Assembly: GCF_023156235.1 (NCBI RefSeq)
Contig: NZ_JAKZAI010000003.1
Coordinates: forward strand, 124,001 to 188,000
Length of the DNA stretch: 64,000 bases
Reading direction: 5' to 3'
Origin: Marinobacter goseongensis
GTDB lineage: Bacteria; Pseudomonadota; Gammaproteobacteria; Pseudomonadales; Oleiphilaceae
Below the pieces are notes generated by a model. It was given only the letters and a program-made list of their open reading frames with translations. It was not told the DNA's origin and did not search any database. How positions within the stretch are numbered: the stretch's first letter is position 1; each line of letters opens with the position of its first letter. Shown here one piece after another: positions 62,579 through 64,000 of this stretch. The translations under genes and the position numbers were made by a program.

Positions 62579-63250
62579 ATGCAAAACTATTGGGCGGAAT
62601 TTCTGACCGTCGCGCTGGTTCATCTGCTGGCGGTGGCGAGCCCCGGCCCGGACTTCGCCGTGATTCTTCGACAGGCGCTCTGCCAGAGCCGCCGCAACGC
62701 ACTGCTCACTGCAGCGGGCGTTGGCGCCGGCATTCTCGTGCATGTCACCTATTCTTTGTTGGGGATCGGCCTGCTGATTCAACAGTCATTGCTGTTGTTT
62801 AATATTCTCAAGGTGGTGGGTGCGCTGTATCTGAGCTGGATTGCCATCCAGTGTCTGCGGGCCCGGGCAGGCGGGGTGCAAGTGGCAGCAGAACCCGCGC
62901 TGGCACAACGGGGGCTGGCGGCGTTCCGCCTCGGCTTCCTCACCAACACCCTGAACCCCAAGGCCACGCTGTTCTTCGTGTCGCTGTTTTCCGTAGTCAT
63001 CAGCCCGGGTACGCCGGTCGCCCTGCAAACCGCTTACGGCGTCTACATGGCCCTGGCCACCGGGCTTTGGTTCGCCCTGGTCGCCACGTTCTTCACCCTA
63101 CCCCGGGTACGGCGCGGTTTTAACCGCTTCGGCCATTGGCTCGACCGGTTAATGGGTGGCGTGCTGTTATTGCTCGCCGGGCAACTGCTGTTTTCTACAG
63201 TGAGCGGATCAGAGCCTCCGTCTGCGCCCAGCCAATACACGGATCGGTGA
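62579..63250 (+). CDS. LysE/RhtB family exporter
   Basis: A 223-residue transporter with six predicted helices. The family signature VASPGPDFAVILRQAL (residues ~19-34) and the segment GFLTNTLNPKATLFFVSLFS (~118-137) are clear. It should export an amino acid or related compound. GGGAG lies about nine bases before the ATG at 62579; the open frame continues upstream without homology. Its last 56 bases overlap the end of the convergent DAHP synthase gene. Confidence 0.9.
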   Translation: MQNYWAEFLTVALVHLLAVASPGPDFAVILRQALCQSRRNALLTAAGVGAGILVHVTYSLLGIGLLIQQSLLLFNILKVVGALYLSWIAIQCLRARAGGVQVAAEPALAQRGLAAFRLGFLTNTLNPKATLFFVSLFSVVISPGTPVALQTAYGVYMALATGLWFALVATFFTLPRVRRGFNRFGHWLDRLMGGVLLLLAGQLLFSTVSGSEPPSAPSQYTDR

Positions 63251-64000
63251 TGGAACAGCCGTAGGTCAGATCGGCGCCGTCGTTCTGACGACCCGGCTGC
63301 AGGAAACTCTCCAGCATCAGTCCACGAATGCAGGTGTTTCCTTCAGCTCTCTGCGCCATGACCTCCCGGGCAATGTCCAGTTGACGCTCCGCCTGCTTGC
63401 AAGCGTTGTCGTGGCTGCAGTCCACCATGAGGGCGCTGGACACCCCGGCGCTGCTGAGCGCCTTGATCGCCTGGCCAACACTGTCGGCGTCGTAGTTGGT
63501 GATACCGCGGCCACCCCTCAGTACCAGGTGGGTATCCGGATTGCCGGCGGTGGTGATCATCGCCGCAGCGCCGCTGCGGGACACGCCCATGTGGTGATGG
63601 GGATGCGCCGCCGACTTCATGGCGTTGATGGCAACGGCCACTCCACCGTCCGTGCCGTTTTTGAAACCCACCGGCATCGGCAACCCACTGACCAGCTCCC
63701 GATGCACCTGGGATTCGGTGGTACGGGCACCGATGGCCGTCCAGCTGATCAGGTCCCCCAGGTAATCCATCGCGAACGGGCTGAGCGCCTCCGTCGCCAG
63801 CGGCAGGCCGGACTCCGCCAGGTTCAGCAGCAGCCGCCGTGAGCGCACCAGGCCCTCAGCGAGATTGCCGGCACCGGTGCGCTCGGGGTCGTACAGCAGG
63901 CCTTTCCAGCCCACGGTGGTTCTGGGCTTTTCCAGATAGGCGCGCATCACGATCAGGAAACGGTCACTGACGCTCCGGGCCAGCGCGCTGAGCTTCGCCG
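63195..64000 (-). CDS. Class I 3-deoxy-7-phosphoheptulonate synthase, N-terminus cut by window edge
   Basis: The C-terminal ~267 residues of a class I DAHP synthase (AroF/G/H type), which condenses PEP and erythrose-4-phosphate in the first step of aromatic amino acid synthesis. The frame is open to base 64000, beginning inside RFLIVMRAYLEKPRTTVGWKG. Substrate and metal segments are visible: WTAIGARTTESQVHRELVSG, VGFKNGTDGGV, HLVLRGG, VDCSHDNACKQ and YGCSITDPCIGW. The isozyme cannot be told because the N-terminal regulatory region is missing from the window. Confidence 0.93.
   Translation of the reverse strand, partial: AKLSALARSVSDRFLIVMRAYLEKPRTTVGWKGLLYDPERTGAGNLAEGLVRSRRLLLNLAESGLPLATEALSPFAMDYLGDLISWTAIGARTTESQVHRELVSGLPMPVGFKNGTDGGVAVAINAMKSAAHPHHHMGVSRSGAAAMITTAGNPDTHLVLRGGRGITNYDADSVGQAIKALSSAGVSSALMVDCSHDNACKQAERQLDIAREVMAQRAEGNTCIRGLMLESFLQPGRQNDGADLTYGCSITDPCIGWAQTEALIRSL

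Overview
This window reads as ordinary chromosome of a GC-rich marine gammaproteobacterium, most likely Marinobacter or a close relative. The basis is gene order (ygfB-pepP-ubiH; zapA-6S RNA-fthC; dusB-fis-purH-purD; accB-accC-prmA), an isocitrate lyase of the ~530-residue type, a LapD-type c-di-GMP receptor and a TRAP importer. The genus is inferred from family knowledge, not from a search. I see no tRNA, rRNA, transposase, prophage or CRISPR array. Genes are tightly packed and no gene-free stretch exceeds 300 bases.

Layout. 1-2749: ubiH (cut by the window edge), pepP and ygfB, all on the minus strand. 2850-6073: a zinc-related block (His-rich DUF2796 protein, DUF3299 protein, ABC ATPase and FtsX-like permease) behind a Zur-like palindrome. 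6128-7579: zapB-like gene, zapA, 6S RNA, fthC. 7576-12278: ilvA, rpiA, an acyl-CoA dehydrogenase and ppa. 12362-17257: DUF2333, a degenerate GGDEF/EAL protein of LapD type, and an active-looking diguanylate cyclase. 17521-26552: aroQ, accBC, prmA, a DUF3426 protein, dusB-fis, purHD. 26576-32000: a lipoprotein hydrolase, a Kef-type antiporter translationally overlapping a stand-alone Hen1-like RNA methyltransferase, and a convergent pair for a thiol-histidine (ovothiol-like) pathway. 32104-38834: a large lipoprotein, a membrane sensor kinase/LuxR regulator pair, and an SLC13/TrkA-C transporter. 39035-42915: a DUF898/M48 pair and a VpsR-like regulator that has lost its sigma-54 motifs. 43009-52332: isocitrate lyase, a CASTOR/POLLUX-like channel, an outer-membrane candidate, a ChaN lipoprotein, a DMT exporter coupled to a GH84-type glycosidase, and an acyltransferase. 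52510-58132: a TakP-like TRAP transporter, then a cyclopropane synthase paired with a geranylgeranyl-reductase-like flavoprotein. 58189-64000: choice-of-anchor I lipoprotein, Dps, DUF2061, a dihydrolipoamide dehydrogenase-like enzyme, a LysE exporter and a DAHP synthase cut by the right edge.

Most of the window is housekeeping. The parts that deserve a second look are the stand-alone Hen1 methyltransferase with no Pnkp partner, the split EgtB/OvoA-like plus thiohistidine methyltransferase locus, the cyclopropane synthase/flavoprotein pair, the degenerate VpsR-like activator, the GH84 enzyme without a signal peptide, and the zinc locus wedged into an otherwise conserved neighbourhood.
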